Shown here piece after piece: positions 11,879-24,166 of a stretch of DNA of 64,000 nt. Below the pieces are notes generated by a model, which worked only from the letters and a program-made list of their open reading frames with translations, had not been told where the DNA came from and searched no databases. The stretch covers positions 2,961,001 through 3,025,000 of the forward strand of contig JARHVA010000021.1 of the NCBI GenBank assembly GCA_037957365.1, read 5' to 3'. Position numbers and translations under genes: made by a program. Every line of letters begins with the position of its first letter. Within the stretch, counting starts at the first letter, position 1. Source of the stretch: Torreya grandis. Lineage: Eukaryota > Streptophyta > Pinopsida > Cupressales > Taxaceae.

Positions 11879-12689
11879 CTATTTACCACTGGAAATCTCC
11901 CTCGCAATCTCTCTTTGTCTTGTTTCTCTTAGGGTTTATCTCCTTTGTTTGGGTTCAGTGCCAACATCTGTAGATTTTTTACCTTTTTGATTCTTTTTCT
12001 TTGGGGTAACCCATTCCTCCTGTTCATTACTGCCACTTTGTCCTATTTCACCTATTGCTAAATAGTTTCCTGCTTGGTCTCCGACTTCCAGAGCATGGAA
12101 AATGTCTGTGTTTAACTCTAAGTCTACTTCTCCTTTAGTAGGATGTATTTCTGGGGTTACTTCTTCCTATCCATCTCTTGGAGCTTTGTCTTCTGCATTG
12201 TCTTCCTCTATCAGATGGTTACCTCTTTTACCTTCCTTAGACATATTAGTTTGTTTGTCTAGAGGGTTGGCTATGTTTAATAAATCCTTCTGACTATCAT
12301 TCGATACTATATTTTCCTTTGGGACAGCTTTTCCCTCACTACTAGTGATATCCTCCTTACCCATCTCCTCCTCTATCTTTTCATATTTTTGGGGTTTTCC
12401 ACATTACTCTTTGTTCCCTGCTTGCTATTCTTTCTATGGTTGAGAGACTGATCCTCCCTTCAACCTGAGAACCATCTTTCCTTCCCATTTGCTTTGCTTT
12501 GCATTGTGTCATTAAATGTCCCTTTCTCTTACATATTTGACAAAAAGTGGTAGCATTTTCATATGTGATCGGTTGAGTCCAAGTCCCATATTTAGAGTTT
12601 AGCTCTATGGACGTAGGGAGAGTCCTATTTATTTCAACATTGACACAAAATCTAGCATACACACATCTGGGCTTTGTCTTATTAATTTC
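11879..12689 (-). pseudogene. LINE-1 ORF1 (gag-like), 5'-truncated
   Basis: Reading starts at the element edge with EINKTKPRCVYARFCVNVEI. It then gives GTWTQPITYENATTFCQICKRKGH, completing the knuckle C-x2-C-x4-H-x4-C (C-QI-C-KRKG-H-LMTQ-C). This is the zf-CCHC type that follows DUF4283 in plant LINE ORF1, whose usual wording is W-QPI-YE. The N-terminal DUF4283 portion is missing. After a stop or frame change near 12381 the tail continues, lysine-rich (TPKKKNQKGKKS), to a stop at 11879, 35 bp before the ORF2 ATG. Expected role: RNA-binding ORF1 protein of the retrotransposition particle. Confidence 0.8.
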
Positions 12690-12707
12690 AATATTTTTTT
12701 GTGTGTT
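12690..12707. repeat. Target-site duplication of LINE-1 (right copy)
   Basis: Exact copy of 5771-5788, on the 5' side of LINE-1. Confidence 0.9.
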
Positions 12708-14128
12708 GAGAAATAAAAGAAGCTAGAATTTTTTGAGTTCCATTGAAAATCCGTACAATACTCTCCAAACTAGGGTGCAATATTACAACTGTACGACATT
12801 TGAAGTTTTATGTGGTGTACCTAGTGGTATAAAGAGTTTTCAAAGTTTTTCCAAATCCTAATGTTTCATTTCCCACATGGAAGAAAAGCATATTGGATCC
12901 CATAAGAAAGAAAGTTGCAGTTGATTTTTTCCCTACAAGTGAAAAAAGAGAGGGTGAATCGATTTCACATTTACTTTCATGCAAATATTTTTTTTATTAT
13001 GAAAATTAGAAAACTCAAGTTTATTTAGAATATTATTTATATATAATTTAAACTTGCATGCAAAGGGATTGACAAATGTATTTTTTTAAGTAACTTATAC
13101 AATAAAATGTCTAGGATTCAAATCCTCTCTAACTAATTTTTTGTGTTAAATTGGTGATATAAGGGTGTAGTTACGGCTTCTTGAGACACATTTTTGACTA
13201 GTCATTCTTTTAGCAAAAGTGATCATGTGATTAGTTAAAATATAATTTTTAGGATGTTTTAGACACAATGGAATGTTTTATTTTGTGTTTTGAAGCTTAT
13301 ATATATGGTTTTTTTAATGATGTATAAATGTGCATTATCAGTGGAACCCAACACCTTCAAAATGAAAATTTTCACAATGCCAATACTTTTTTGTGTGGTT
13401 GGCAAACACACCATCCTTTATAGGACCATAAGGATCCTTATGATTGACTAAGTGTAAATGTAAAATTGGAGGTTGGAGGATATGTTGGAGGTTGGAGGAC
13501 TATTACACTTCTTAAGTTAGCTATTCACTTGGATTTTGGGTTCATGCTTAAATAATAATTTGGTAGCATTAGTATGTAATTTGTTTTATTTATATTTTAG
13601 TTTTATTAATTTTTTGATATTTGATGACATGAAATGGACAGAGTTAGTTGTTTTTGTTTCTCTCAATGCATAACTTCTCAGCTTTCACTTGATAGGGGGA
13701 GAATATTTAAGCATTGGTTGACTTTGATCAATCATCAATAACATTACGAGTTGATAGGGGTTGCTAGCACCAATAATGTTGAACAAAAGTCATCAACATT
13801 TTTTGGGCATCAATAAGATGTGTCATATAGAGTACAAGTTTTTCACTTAGATAGGTTCTTGTGTGGGACCTTATATTGGTTGAGGTAATTGGATAGGCCT
13901 TGATCATATTATCCTATAGTATGGTACAATGATCACTAGGGATAAGTACGCCTTGATCATGTTCATTAGCCTTTTATGCCACAATTCATAGGGTTGGGCT
14001 TATGTATGGAGAAACATCAGTTTTGATTAGTATCAAGATGTACAGTGTACCAGTTGTAGTTGTGATAGTTTCTTTCATGACTTTAGATTCATTGCTCTAG
14101 TTATTTCATCTTCTATACCCCTTTAGGT

Positions 14129-14138
14129 CAAGGGGGAG
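14129..14138 (+). other. Polypurine tract of F1
   Basis: CAAGGGGGAG lies 2 bp before the 3' LTR, as expected for plus-strand priming. Confidence 0.65.
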
Positions 14139-14140
14139 TT

Positions 14141-14392
14141 TGGTGGGTTTATGATCTAAGGTCTTTTATTTTTAATGTTTTAGGAATTATTTGCTTTAAT
14201 GTTAGTTTGCTTTGTTAAATAAAAGTTGGTTGCTTGGGAAAGTTGGGTTATCCCCATAACCACCCGTGAAGCTTTTAAAGCTTTCACCTCTCTTTGTAAA
14301 AATCATTCCAAAACAATACAATTTAATATTTTTTCAAATGATTTATTAGCAATGCAATTTATTCACATTTCCTCCATTTACCTGGGCTAACA
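14141..14392 (+). repeat. F1 3' LTR, about 252 bp
   Basis: Begins TGGTGGGTTTATGATC and ends GGGCTAACA. It aligns along its length with 61939-62189, which is followed by a primer-binding site. Both contain the phrase CCCCATAACCACC and a closing CACATTTCCTC. Confidence 0.8.
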
Positions 14393-14889
14393 CTCTACAA
14401 CTAAGATCATGTTGCTGCTAAATAATGAAGTGATGTCAAAATTCACCTTGACCCTGTAAGGAGTCTCCAAGAAAACTAATCCCACTATCTATTTAATGGA
14501 CTCTAATATCATTCCAAATTGTATCACAAAAATATTCTTCAGATAGGCTTCATTGAGCTACCCTAAAAGACATTTCCCTTTTCTTAGAATAAACACGTAT
14601 CAAAGGATCAATAATGAAGATTTGAACTAGGTGCTCCATCTAAATGGATCTCAATTATCCAACATCCAAACAAATACTATTTCTCAAAAGGAATGCCTTC
14701 AACTTGAAGGAATCACACTCCCCATAAAGTCATGCCACACTATTATAGAATTCAATGTGTGTGAGGTGAAAAAATGGTGGAGTAAACGATTAATAGGAGA
14801 GGCCCTTTCATCACCAATTCAATAATATGATTCCCAAAGACAAACATGGGGAAGGGGGAGATATGAGATAGATATTTTCCAAATTTTTC

Positions 14890-15345
14890 TCAAGACAAGC
14901 ATCCCAAGTTTTGTCCATAACAATCTCTATAAATTATGAGATACCTTGATTGGAAAGGAAATTTGATGTAGAATTTTCCTCCTGATAATAGTGAAACACC
15001 TCCCAAGAATTGAGGGAACTTAGAATATCCCAAGCCTAGCCCATTATATTTTAGATGTTCAAAGAAAATGTCCATTATTACATAATGATTGGATTAGAAC
15101 CATTGAGTCCCCTTCAAATATTACATTCTCTTTGACACGTTACACAAACATATCCACATTAAGGGCCAATCCCTGAGCCTTAGATTTATTAGCAGTCTCA
15201 TCAATTAATTTTAGTGAGGCTATTCTGATTAAAGACCTATAAAGTCTCTGATGATGTAACTATTCCCTAAATACCCAAGGTTACCCTGAGTTTCCCCTTG
15301 ACCCCATCAAAATTTATCTTTAATAAGTCTGGGGTAGGGGAGCCC
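14890..15345 (-). pseudogene. LINE RNase H relic
   Basis: Minus-strand translation in two frames gives YLKINFDGVKGK (first Asp), then ETANKSKAQGLALNVDMFV (catalytic Glu region), then NVIFEGDSMVLIQSL (second acidic motif). The frame changes and stops show a degraded copy. It belongs to the same broad class as the RNase H of LINE-1 and LINE-2, but is not visibly one of their copies. Flanking sequence from 14400 and to about 15400 is not interpretable. Confidence 0.6.
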
Positions 15346-16755
15346 AAACTAATTTTTTTTGCTTTGCATTACGTTTTCACAAGAACTCTTAGCCATTAAC
15401 AAGGGTTTATTAGTGATTTTTAAATTAAACTTATAAGATGAGTTTAAATCCATTATAAGGGAAGGTAAATGTTTGATTTTGATCACTTATCCCATGACAT
15501 ACATTATATGTATGATGGGGATCATTATACGGATCAATGTCCACTCTGCTCGATAGAATAAGTCTTTTTTATGTTTGACCTTTACCGCCAATATAGTGTA
15601 CCATTCACTACCTTAGTCCTACATCACTAGATGAATTTACTATGATATCACTTCATATAATGTATAAATGTCATTGATATCCTCTCTCATGAAAATAAAA
15701 ATGATAATGATATCCTATCTAACTTTATGATTTATTCCTACCTAGTTTGACTCTTCAATCTATTCTTCCAATAATTATATCTCTAGTTCGATTTGCTCTC
15801 CTTATTTAGTTCAGAATTAAATTACAACATCATATAGTTTTTATCTTTCTCATATTAAAATATAACATTTGGATTATTCCCTATCTTCTATTTGAAGCTA
15901 AGACACATAGGGGCCCAACTTACCAATAACCTATAACCACCCTAGACCCAAAGGGTATAATTAATCCCTACCATATTAACATAATAATCAAAGTGAAAAT
16001 GCGGTAAAAAAACCCAATGTTGGGTTGTCGACCTTAGCTTGTATATATCATATATGCCACTAGACCTAAAGGGGCACATGGTTCAAGTATAGCTATAACT
16101 ATTTAAATCTATAGATAGATAAGGGTGCCTCCTTGATGCTACCATATATATCTATTATCTATTTAAGCCTCCCCTGCCTCTATATATATTCAGAGGGGGA
16201 AAATTTCTACCACTTGATAGTTCTACTAGATGGACCCTGACCCACTTGATAGTTCTTCTATTTACCTAGGTGAAGACTCAAAGGGATGCCCATGATAGAA
16301 TAACCAAGAAGCCTAAAAAACACCCCTATGATGAGCACAACCCAAATCAAATCCCTCTTCAAATTTAACTATGACATGTTTGACCAATTGTGTATTGATT
16401 GTTAGTTTGTTGAATCAATAGGTTGAGGTCCTACCTCTTGTATTGGTGTGGGGGAGTCTACTACCACATTATAATTTCCTCGCTATAAACATTATCATCA
16501 ACACAACATCATCATTTAAGAGGAACTCAAGCTTGCATTGGGTTAAGAGCCTTCATTTATGGATAGGGACCCTCCATATATGTTGGTGATCGAGTGCCTA
16601 AAGATTAAATGTTCTCATCTTATCATATGAGTCTATAAATATTGATGGATAGGGTATTTGTACATTATACATAGTCATATTAGAAAATCCATCGATTCCT
16701 ATAGTTCCTCTAATTTACTCTACTCCATATTATAATAAATATGGGCATGGGAAAC

Positions 16756-16775
16756 TGTGTGTGTGTGTGTGTGTG
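16756..16775. repeat. (TG)n microsatellite
   Basis: Ten uninterrupted TG units. Confidence 0.95.
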
Positions 16776-17380
16776 AAGTTGGAAATGGGAGAGCACATGA
16801 CTAACTTAATCTAATAAATTTGAACATGGATTTATGTAGTCATCAATAAGTGACTCTTGATGTTGATCATAATAACACAACTCACAACTAAATCTTCAAG
16901 TTATTAATTAACTCAAAATAAGTTACCAAGTTGGTGATCCATAACAAGGTTATGCCACATCTATTAGTGAGATCATTATTAGTAATCAATAACACATGGA
17001 ATTAAATAGAGTTTAAACATTGGATTCAAATTCTATAATAAAAGTTCTTCCTCCATTTCAATCATTTGGATATTGATGAACGACCTTACCCATCCTTAAC
17101 CTATCAGTTGCACTGACTGCATATAGCTACATAGTAGGTCAAGCAATTAAATATCAATCACTCCTCTCCCTACTAGTTAACTATATAGCATCTAATAATT
17201 ACTTTAGTTCAATCAAGTTACTCTACATCACCCCTATTTATTTCATTAAAAGAGGGAATAGAGGCCCATATATCTAGAGGGGAGGTATTGGTCGAGCAGT
17301 TTGATATCACTCATACTTTTTCCTCCTCAACCTCAACCTATCCACAACCCAATTTATAGATATATGGTCAAGCATATGAG

Positions 17381-17545
17381 AGCATAAATTCCCTCTTCCT
17401 CCATGATCACTCAATTTCAAGAGCATAAATTTTATCTCCCTCCCAGTTCAATCAAGGTTGAGAGCATAAATGTCTTCTCCCTCCTTGACTATTCAAGGTC
17501 AACAACATAAATGCAACATGAGTTTCCTTCAACCCCATAGGTGGG
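17381..17545. repeat. 41-bp tandem repeat, four decayed units
   Basis: AGCATAAAT-like words start at 17381, 17422, 17463 and about 17504, exactly 41 bp apart. The first three are followed by pyrimidine-rich CTCCCTCC-type sequence. Confidence 0.8.
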
Positions 17546-18243
17546 TGGTTGAGAGGCCATTTATTATATAAATATATTGTTCATCCCAACTATATATAGT
17601 CATACTTCTTCTCCTCCTCCTCCTCCCAGTCTTAGGTGATAAGAGCACTCCATCTTGAATAAGTGGAGTATAGATAGGGCCCTCTTCTACCCTTACCCTA
17701 TAGATTTATCTACTCTACTCCTATATGGATTAAAGTCAAATGTGTCTAATAGACATATGGTAAATGCTGAAAATGTTGGGATTCTAATAAATACTTAGTT
17801 GATAGAACATTGATCTACCACATAAATATATAGCTTGGGAGGGTAGGTCATTATTAGTGTTGACTATTGATTGGTGTTAGTTAAAAATGAAAATGGGAAG
17901 ATGGTTAAAAAAAGAATGTATTTATCCATAGGTTACTCTATTTAGTCAGGTCCACTGGCATACATCAACAATTATATAGAGTCTAGTGTATAAATACAAC
18001 CCTCTTATTAGTTGAGTGCATCACATAATCCATTTATATAAATTAGATCAAGGGTGTTTGACAATCAATAGAGAATATCTTAACCCTTCAACTATGTAAT
18101 ATGTGCATAGAGATGGAGAGTGTTTTTATGATGGGCCTAGAAGTTGTTTAGAAAACCTATATGTTATACCTGGGACACCTAGGAGGAATATAGAGTCATG
18201 ACCCTCGTTCCTTCCCATCCACATTGAGATAATTAGATGAATG

Positions 18244-18247
<4 letters not shown>

Positions 18248-18311
<64 letters not shown>
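18248..18311. repeat. (AT)n microsatellite
   Basis: About 64 bp of uninterrupted alternating A and T. Confidence 0.97.
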
Positions 18312-18317
<6 letters not shown>

Positions 18318-18689
18318 TTATGTATGGTTAACTCGATCACTCACCTATACTCTAGGGTTGGGGCCAATAACATAGATATAAATAGACCCTCACCCTCAAA
18401 ATATCTATATAGGGAGGGAAAGTCCCCCCTATCTATATATAGGGCCTATTTGGTCGACAATGCCAAATTATATGTTGGTGTTTGGTACCATATATAGACC
18501 TATCTCTCATAGTTGATAGGTTAGCCAAAAATTTTGTTCATTTTTTTTGCATAAATTATTGCAACATAATGACAAAAGTTGTGCATATAAAATGCATCAA
18601 AGCTAGATCTTAACTAGCCTAGGGGTTGTCATGAGGAGAAAGGTAATTATAGGCAGGGACTAACCGCTACAAAACCCTTTTTAAAAAAT

Positions 18690-19370
18690 GTTAGTGTAAT
18701 AAATTACATGATAAAGGTGAAAAGTAAATAACATAAAATATTATATAATTGGTACAATATTTTATATAAAATCCCTTTCTTTTAAAACATGTGAAAGAAA
18801 GAAAACCTATATTAAAAAAATATTTTAATATTAAATATTTTCTTTAAATGTAGTAAATTAAAACTTACATTGCTTGTATGGTAGGCTTTTTAGTTATATA
18901 AATAAGTAATATTTGTTGAATTAAAGGGCTTGTAACAAGTGAGAAAAATTAACTTCTAAAATGTAAGTTATTAATTTATTTTTTCAATTTGTTAAAATTA
19001 TTTTAAAGAGAAAAAATATTAAATATGAACATAAATTTATAAAAAGTTATATATTATTTTAATTAAAATCTACATAAATCAATGAACAATTAGCATTTCA
19101 GATGTATTGATAGTGTTCAAATATTGAGAACCATCATTGTATTCTAAATTATGTGATAAATATAAAAATATAATAAAAAAATATATATAAATTAAAATAG
19201 AATGAGATCTTATGACACTTAAAGACATTCTATAACTTATGTTTTTAAGAATAAACATTTATTATTCAACCCTGAAGTAATCAATAAAAAATTATAACAT
19301 ATTGAAACGATATTTTATTTGTTCTCCAACTTGAAATAAAAACTATTGAATACAAGAACAATGGCTTGTA
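18690..19370 (+). repeat. Repeat R, copy in unit A
   Basis: Matches the reverse complement of 54560-55270 and, from 18965 on, 36390 onward. Landmarks are TTCAAATATTGAGAACCAT and GAATGAGATCTTATGACA. It has no coding frame. It is continuous across the point where E interrupts the copy in unit B, so it is the unoccupied site. Confidence 0.7.
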
Positions 19371-20149
19371 ATGAAGGAAAATTAATATCCACAAAACACA
19401 TTTTTCACAGTGATAAAAGCTATCAAGATTATTGTTATAGTGGATATTGAGAAGGGGTTTTTGATATTAGTATTCAAATTTCATGTAGTTTTCATCACGT
19501 GACATGATCAAAAGGTGTTTTAGATATTTTTTCAATGTTGTTTTTGGTTTTTTTTAATAAGGTTTCTAGTAGAAGATATGCATATATAGCTTTTTATGTT
19601 GTGATGCCTAAGAAAACTTGTTCATAATGGCTGATTGCAAGAAATGAGTGTGATTGCTTAGCAAGCTACAAAAATGTGACAAGTTGCTTCCTACAATAGA
19701 ATGAAAAATAGGCATGTGATAATTTAATGTCCAAACACTTCAAAAATAGGCTAATTTTAAAGGCTACACAAATAATCATAATTTTTTTTTTGATGCCATG
19801 TGAATGCTAAAAAATACTTACGAGCAAAGGTTAGATCCTTCTAAAATTGGTTAAGTATAAAGACAACCAAGTCAAATGAATTTCTGGCCAAGCTACTAAA
19901 GAAATAAATAATTCCAAAGTTATCACTGAGCATATAAACCAAAAACACATGAGATCAAAGGAAATTTGATAAGTTCTTAGGTTGTGGCTTAAGTTAAAAA
20001 ATTGTGGCCGAGCCTTCTATCTGAATATCAAAGGGACATCCTTGACCAAACATTAAAGGGAAATAAAAGCCAAATCATTCTTAAAAAATAAAGTTCGGCA
20101 ATTTGAAGGCATGCACATTAGTTATCATATGGAAATATATAGCCAACTT

Positions 20150-22110
20150 AAATAAACTTACTTTATTTAATGAGGAATGATGACCTTGTTATCTAAGTAA
20201 GAAGAGAGCCGAGTAGAAGCAGTTGCTAGAATTTCACTTCCCATCTTCCATTCACTCCATTTTACTAAAATACACATGGAAAATTAAAATAGTTTCAATC
20301 CAAGTTAATTCATGCCTTTGTTTAAATTAACTCCTCACCACATTAATAATGAATGACTCCATTAATGGACTCATTTACTTCCTGATTTCATAGACACTCA
20401 AGATGAATTAAACACTACATCAATTATAAGATGAATGTTTATGCTAACCACAACTTATTATACCCAAATCATAATTGACATTCTCTTTTAAGATCATACC
20501 TTCAACTCTGAGGTAATTCTCAAATTATTAAATATCTAAAAATCCATCTCCTTATTATTTATAATATATTCACAAAGTCTCTTATAATTTTTTAGTAAAA
20601 AACAGATATTTACTCATGTTAAGTAATGGATAGCTAGTGGTTTGCATTCTAGTAAAGTATCAATTTGAATGCAACATAAAATAGATACTAATGTGCTCAA
20701 AGATGAAATCATTCTTTAGGATCATTTTATATTATTTACTAGATATGAAAAATTGATCTATTTGATAACCAATGGTCTGTAATAACTTTACAAGCCTTAG
20801 AACCAAAGCCATTCATTTAAATATTTCATATTGGGTTAGTCTTGAATATCTCTTCGATGGGATAGAAAATCCATCACACACAAGGGGGTAGTGTAAGGTG
20901 AAATATCACATTATCATCATTGTTATAATTAGAGAGTAGAATTAGCAAGGCTAGTTAACAATTCAACTTATTAATCAAAACTATTTAAATCTAACAATTC
21001 AGAATGCATAATTATTCCAAACTTTCATTAAAATAAACTGCAACATAAGTATCCATATCCAATGAAATGAAACACATACATCTAACTCTAGCTTGTTCTA
21101 TTTTCTTGGAAGAATAGAAAGTAGTTATTTATGTATTTATTAGATAATGAGATGATGCTAAATAATTCCTCTTTGAACAATCCAAATCTTTCAAGTAACC
21201 ACACATATCATGCCATTATTTATCCAAGGTCAATATTTAAATTCAATATCATTATATTATGTTATTAAAGGAAATGAAATATGGAATATCATCATATATG
21301 TAGGCCATGCAGATTTATTCAATAACCTATAGATAGATCAATTTAGAGCATTTGTTTCATAAGGAATGAACACTCTCTTACCAAGCATTTTAAAATAGTT
21401 GAACCTAATTTCCCTAAACTAGTTTTCATCTAATCAAACAACATAGATCATTAATATTCACAATAATGCAACAAGTTTAAGTACATATTATAAAATTCAT
21501 ATCTCATTTGAAAATTCACTTTTCCTTGATCACAAATTTGAACAAGTAGAGAGTTTAAACACATTCACTTATTTATCAGAGATTGTCCATTTGACCAATG
21601 TGATTCATCATGTTCACACAATGATACTAGCTATGGTATGAGTTGGTTCCATGATCCTCTTGACCACCCACACGATGTATTAATATAGTCTATATATTGA
21701 ATATGAGGAATCCATTGTGTTGCTTTATCCTTTGTAGCTATAATATTATTCATTTTATTATCTAAATTTGGTTGAGCACTAAAGCATTCAAGAATGATCC
21801 AAAGCTTTAAATATGCTAAACAATATACATGGTTAATCTAGTTAAGATCCAATGAATTCAATATTTTTGCCGAAGCTTTCTTTTAGTTAAATATATTAGG
21901 CCGAGCTTTCCTTTCTCATAAAATTGAGTATTCATTACACCAAAGTAACTCTGTTTGGCTGAGCATTTATATGATGCAATCTCACAAGACATTATGAGGC
22001 CTTATAATGAAGGTTCATCACCCATTAATTGATGTGATATTTTTATAACACAAATTGATTTGATATATCATTACATCATGTTTTTTAATCCTTTCTTCAA
22101 AATTGTTGTC
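20150..22110. other. Unit A segment without counterpart in unit B
   Basis: AT-rich, no coding frame seen. In unit B an (AT)n tract occupies the matching junction. Confidence 0.5.
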
Positions 22111-23436
22111 CATCTTCATAATTGCCTCCTCTTTTGAAGGATTGTCTTTTACATATATCTTCTTCACTTCATTAGAGAGTCCTCCTGATCATTTATTGCT
22201 CAATATAACTCGGTCTAGTCACATTAATTTGGAAATTGTGTTCGATTTTATTTGTTGACTCTACTATTTATTGTCATTGTATTTTCCTTTTCTCACATTT
22301 GCTTTTTAAGTAGGTTGTAGGATAAGATGACATTTCTTGTTGCATTCTCCATTCTCTTCTACAAGTTGTTTGCACTTTCATCTTATTTTAGCCATTTTAT
22401 ATCTTCTCTATTTTTACTTTTATTGTTGATCATCTGTGTTGCTTGTTACAGTACACTATCTGCCAGCTGCCATGATTTATTTTTTTTCCTTTAGATATGG
22501 TTTGTGAATTATTTGGTCTTGGTCATTTCTCTATTGATACTGTATACCACCTTTTCTAGGCTACTAGTAGCCCCCTTGTATGCTAATTTTTGCCAACCAT
22601 TGTGGCTTTGATCCTGGGCTTTATTTAATTATTATTTACTTCAATATTTTTAACTGGACACCATCAGGCTACTTATGAGGATTATTTTACACATTATAGT
22701 TACATTTCTCTTTATTGGTTGTGATGCCCTTCCAATGTCTCATGTTAATATCTTATTATTTTCCATACATACATGTAAAATGGTCTTCATACACAACAAG
22801 TGATAAGGTGATACAAACTCAGGCATTTGACGTGCTATACATTTAGTTTCACATAAGGTGAACTTTACTACTAAATTATTGTCGGGATGCTTACTGTAAC
22901 TATTCTTGGTTGAAGCTCCTACTTTTGCCATGTTGATTTAAAGACACTCCAATGAATTAAATGCAAATCCAATCAACTAGTCACAAAGTCAATTTATAAA
23001 GTTAAAATTTTAGTTATGTGGAGTGTCCACCACTATATTTAACATGTCGAATAATAGTTTAATATTGTGGGAAGTCAGTGGTTCATAGCTTGGCTGACTG
23101 ATTGTAAAGATTATCCCTTGCGAGCCAAAAAGTGAAATAAAGATGAAGTATCCCTTGCCGACAAAAAAACATAGTTTCATTTTGGAAAACTTTTAGAATA
23201 AAATTCAGTACCCAAGACTGTACGGTATTTATAACTAAGCTATGGTTTAGAAATCCCCTTGTGACTCTTCAAGTTTAGAAAAAGTTTAGAAGCCTTGTAC
23301 TTGAGGCATTTTTAATGATTATATATGCCAAGTGGAATAAAATAAAGATGGTCATGTAGAATAAGTTAAGTAATTTAATAAACAAAGGCATCTGGGCTTA
23401 GTAAGCACTAGCATTCTAGGATACCCTTCCATATCC

Positions 23437-23444
23437 TATTTATA
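23437..23444 (+). promoter_or_regulatory. Fossil TATA box of the XI pseudogene
   Basis: TATTTATA, aligned with the TATA box of the intact gene at 41686-41693. Confidence 0.6.
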
Positions 23445-23483
23445 TGATTTGCAATTGATGTCTATCTATCATTACCAATAATC

Positions 23484-23560
23484 ATGTGACCACATTCATT
23501 TGTGTTTCTTTTTGTTTTGATCTTTGCTTCATTCTTCGAAGCAGCAACACCCTGACCAAG
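23484..23560 (+). pseudogene. 5' fragment of a second XI gene (codons 1 to about 26)
   Basis: Aligned base by base with 41733-41815: the ATG at 23484 corresponds to that at 41733, and the promoter stretch from about 23390 aligns too. Codon 2 is TGA, codons in the signal-peptide region have changed, and a second stop follows near 23553. Homology to XI ends at CCAAG (23560). Within about 10 bp the truncated left LTR of element E begins. This is the remnant of a tandem paralogue cut off by the E junction. Confidence 0.85.
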
Positions 23561-23570
23561 ATGTAGTTGG

Positions 23571-24005
23571 ACCTATATTTATAGGTTTAGTAACTAAATT
23601 TAACCCAAAATAAGTTAAGGTGTAGTTGTGGCTTGGAATGGGTTCCAAACTTTTTTTTGAGTTAATTAATTTCAGTAAAGTTAAAAGGTGTCCAAAATTC
23701 ATGATTAGCATGGAATAGGCATGGGTGGGATATTTTGGATTTTAGACAAATTATAAAAGGGAATTATGAATTCCTTTGATATTATTTGATTTTTGAATTT
23801 CTTTTTTGATAATTCATTTAATTTCTCATAGATCATTTAATTTAGAAATTTTATTTGATTAATTATTTTTAGGATTTTTGGCACATTTGAAGATTTTTGA
23901 GTTATTTATGTGTGCATTTGCTCCATTTAATTGATTTTTAAGAAAAATTGCATATTATGAAGCCAATTTTGAGACGTTTAGAAAATTTTAGGTTAGTATT
24001 TAAAC
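23571..24005 (-). repeat. Element E left LTR, truncated
   Basis: Aligns with about 35883-36389, with shared phrases AATTATGAATTCCTTTGATAT and TGTGTGCATTTGCTC. It lacks the other 1.9 kb of the right LTR, and also about 70 bp near its outer end between two TTTTAG words. Confidence 0.65.
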
Positions 24006-24166
24006 AAAAAAGGATGAACTGTAGGATACCACCTTGAGGGAGTGGTTGGCAAAGGGTCAAAAAATGATCTCATAAAAGAAGGGAATGAGTGGACCAGATA
24101 GATGAAAACACAATGATTAACCCAAAGTCAGGTAAAATCACTGAGAATACAAGTGGGTTGATGTGC

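Larger units (their letters stand above)
5789..12689 (-). mobile_element. LINE-1: 6.9-kb L1-type LINE with three reading frames
   Basis: Non-LTR retrotransposon inserted in F1, flanked by a perfect 18-bp duplication. On the minus strand the order is ORF1 with a CCHC knuckle, then ORF2 with endonuclease, reverse transcriptase, zf-RVT and RNase H, then ORF3. It is 5'-truncated inside ORF1, as is usual for target-primed reverse transcription. The 3' end reads ...CTTATCAAA with no long poly(A). Domains are readable in long stretches with isolated stops, so the copy is only moderately old but not active. Confidence 0.9.
5073..14392 (+). mobile_element. F1: non-autonomous short-LTR retroelement, 5' end lost, split by LINE-1
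   Basis: 5073-5788 and 12690-14140 match consecutive parts of F2 (62284-64000), so both are internal sequence of one element. The 3' LTR is 14141-14392, preceded by a polypurine tract. The 5' LTR is missing because a Ty3 fragment abuts at 5072. With LINE-1 removed, the family would be about 2.7 kb with LTRs of about 250 bp and no coding region that I can see. That fits a LARD- or TRIM-like element mobilised in trans. Boundaries rest on the two-copy comparison. Confidence 0.75.
15346..18689. other. Intergenic, no gene recognised
   Basis: AT-rich sequence without a supported coding region. It holds a (GT)n tract (16756-16775), a 41-bp tandem array (17381-17545) and an (AT)n tract (18248-18311). 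Confidence 0.5.
18965..23560 (+). repeat. Tandem duplication unit A (old copy of the XI upstream region)
   Basis: 18965-20150 aligns with 36390-37580. 22110-22346 aligns with 37655-37900. 22341-23560 aligns with 40973-41815, including the start of the XI gene. Unit A has an extra 1.96 kb (20150-22110) and an extra 0.4 kb (22756-23160), or unit B has lost them. Where unit B has CpG, unit A often has TpG or CpA, the decay expected after long cytosine methylation. Confidence 0.8.

Noticed and set aside
13105..13130. GGATTCAAATCC resembling a tRNA T-loop
   Set aside because: No matching acceptor, D or anticodon arms around it, and it lies in F1 internal sequence with a diverged copy in F2.
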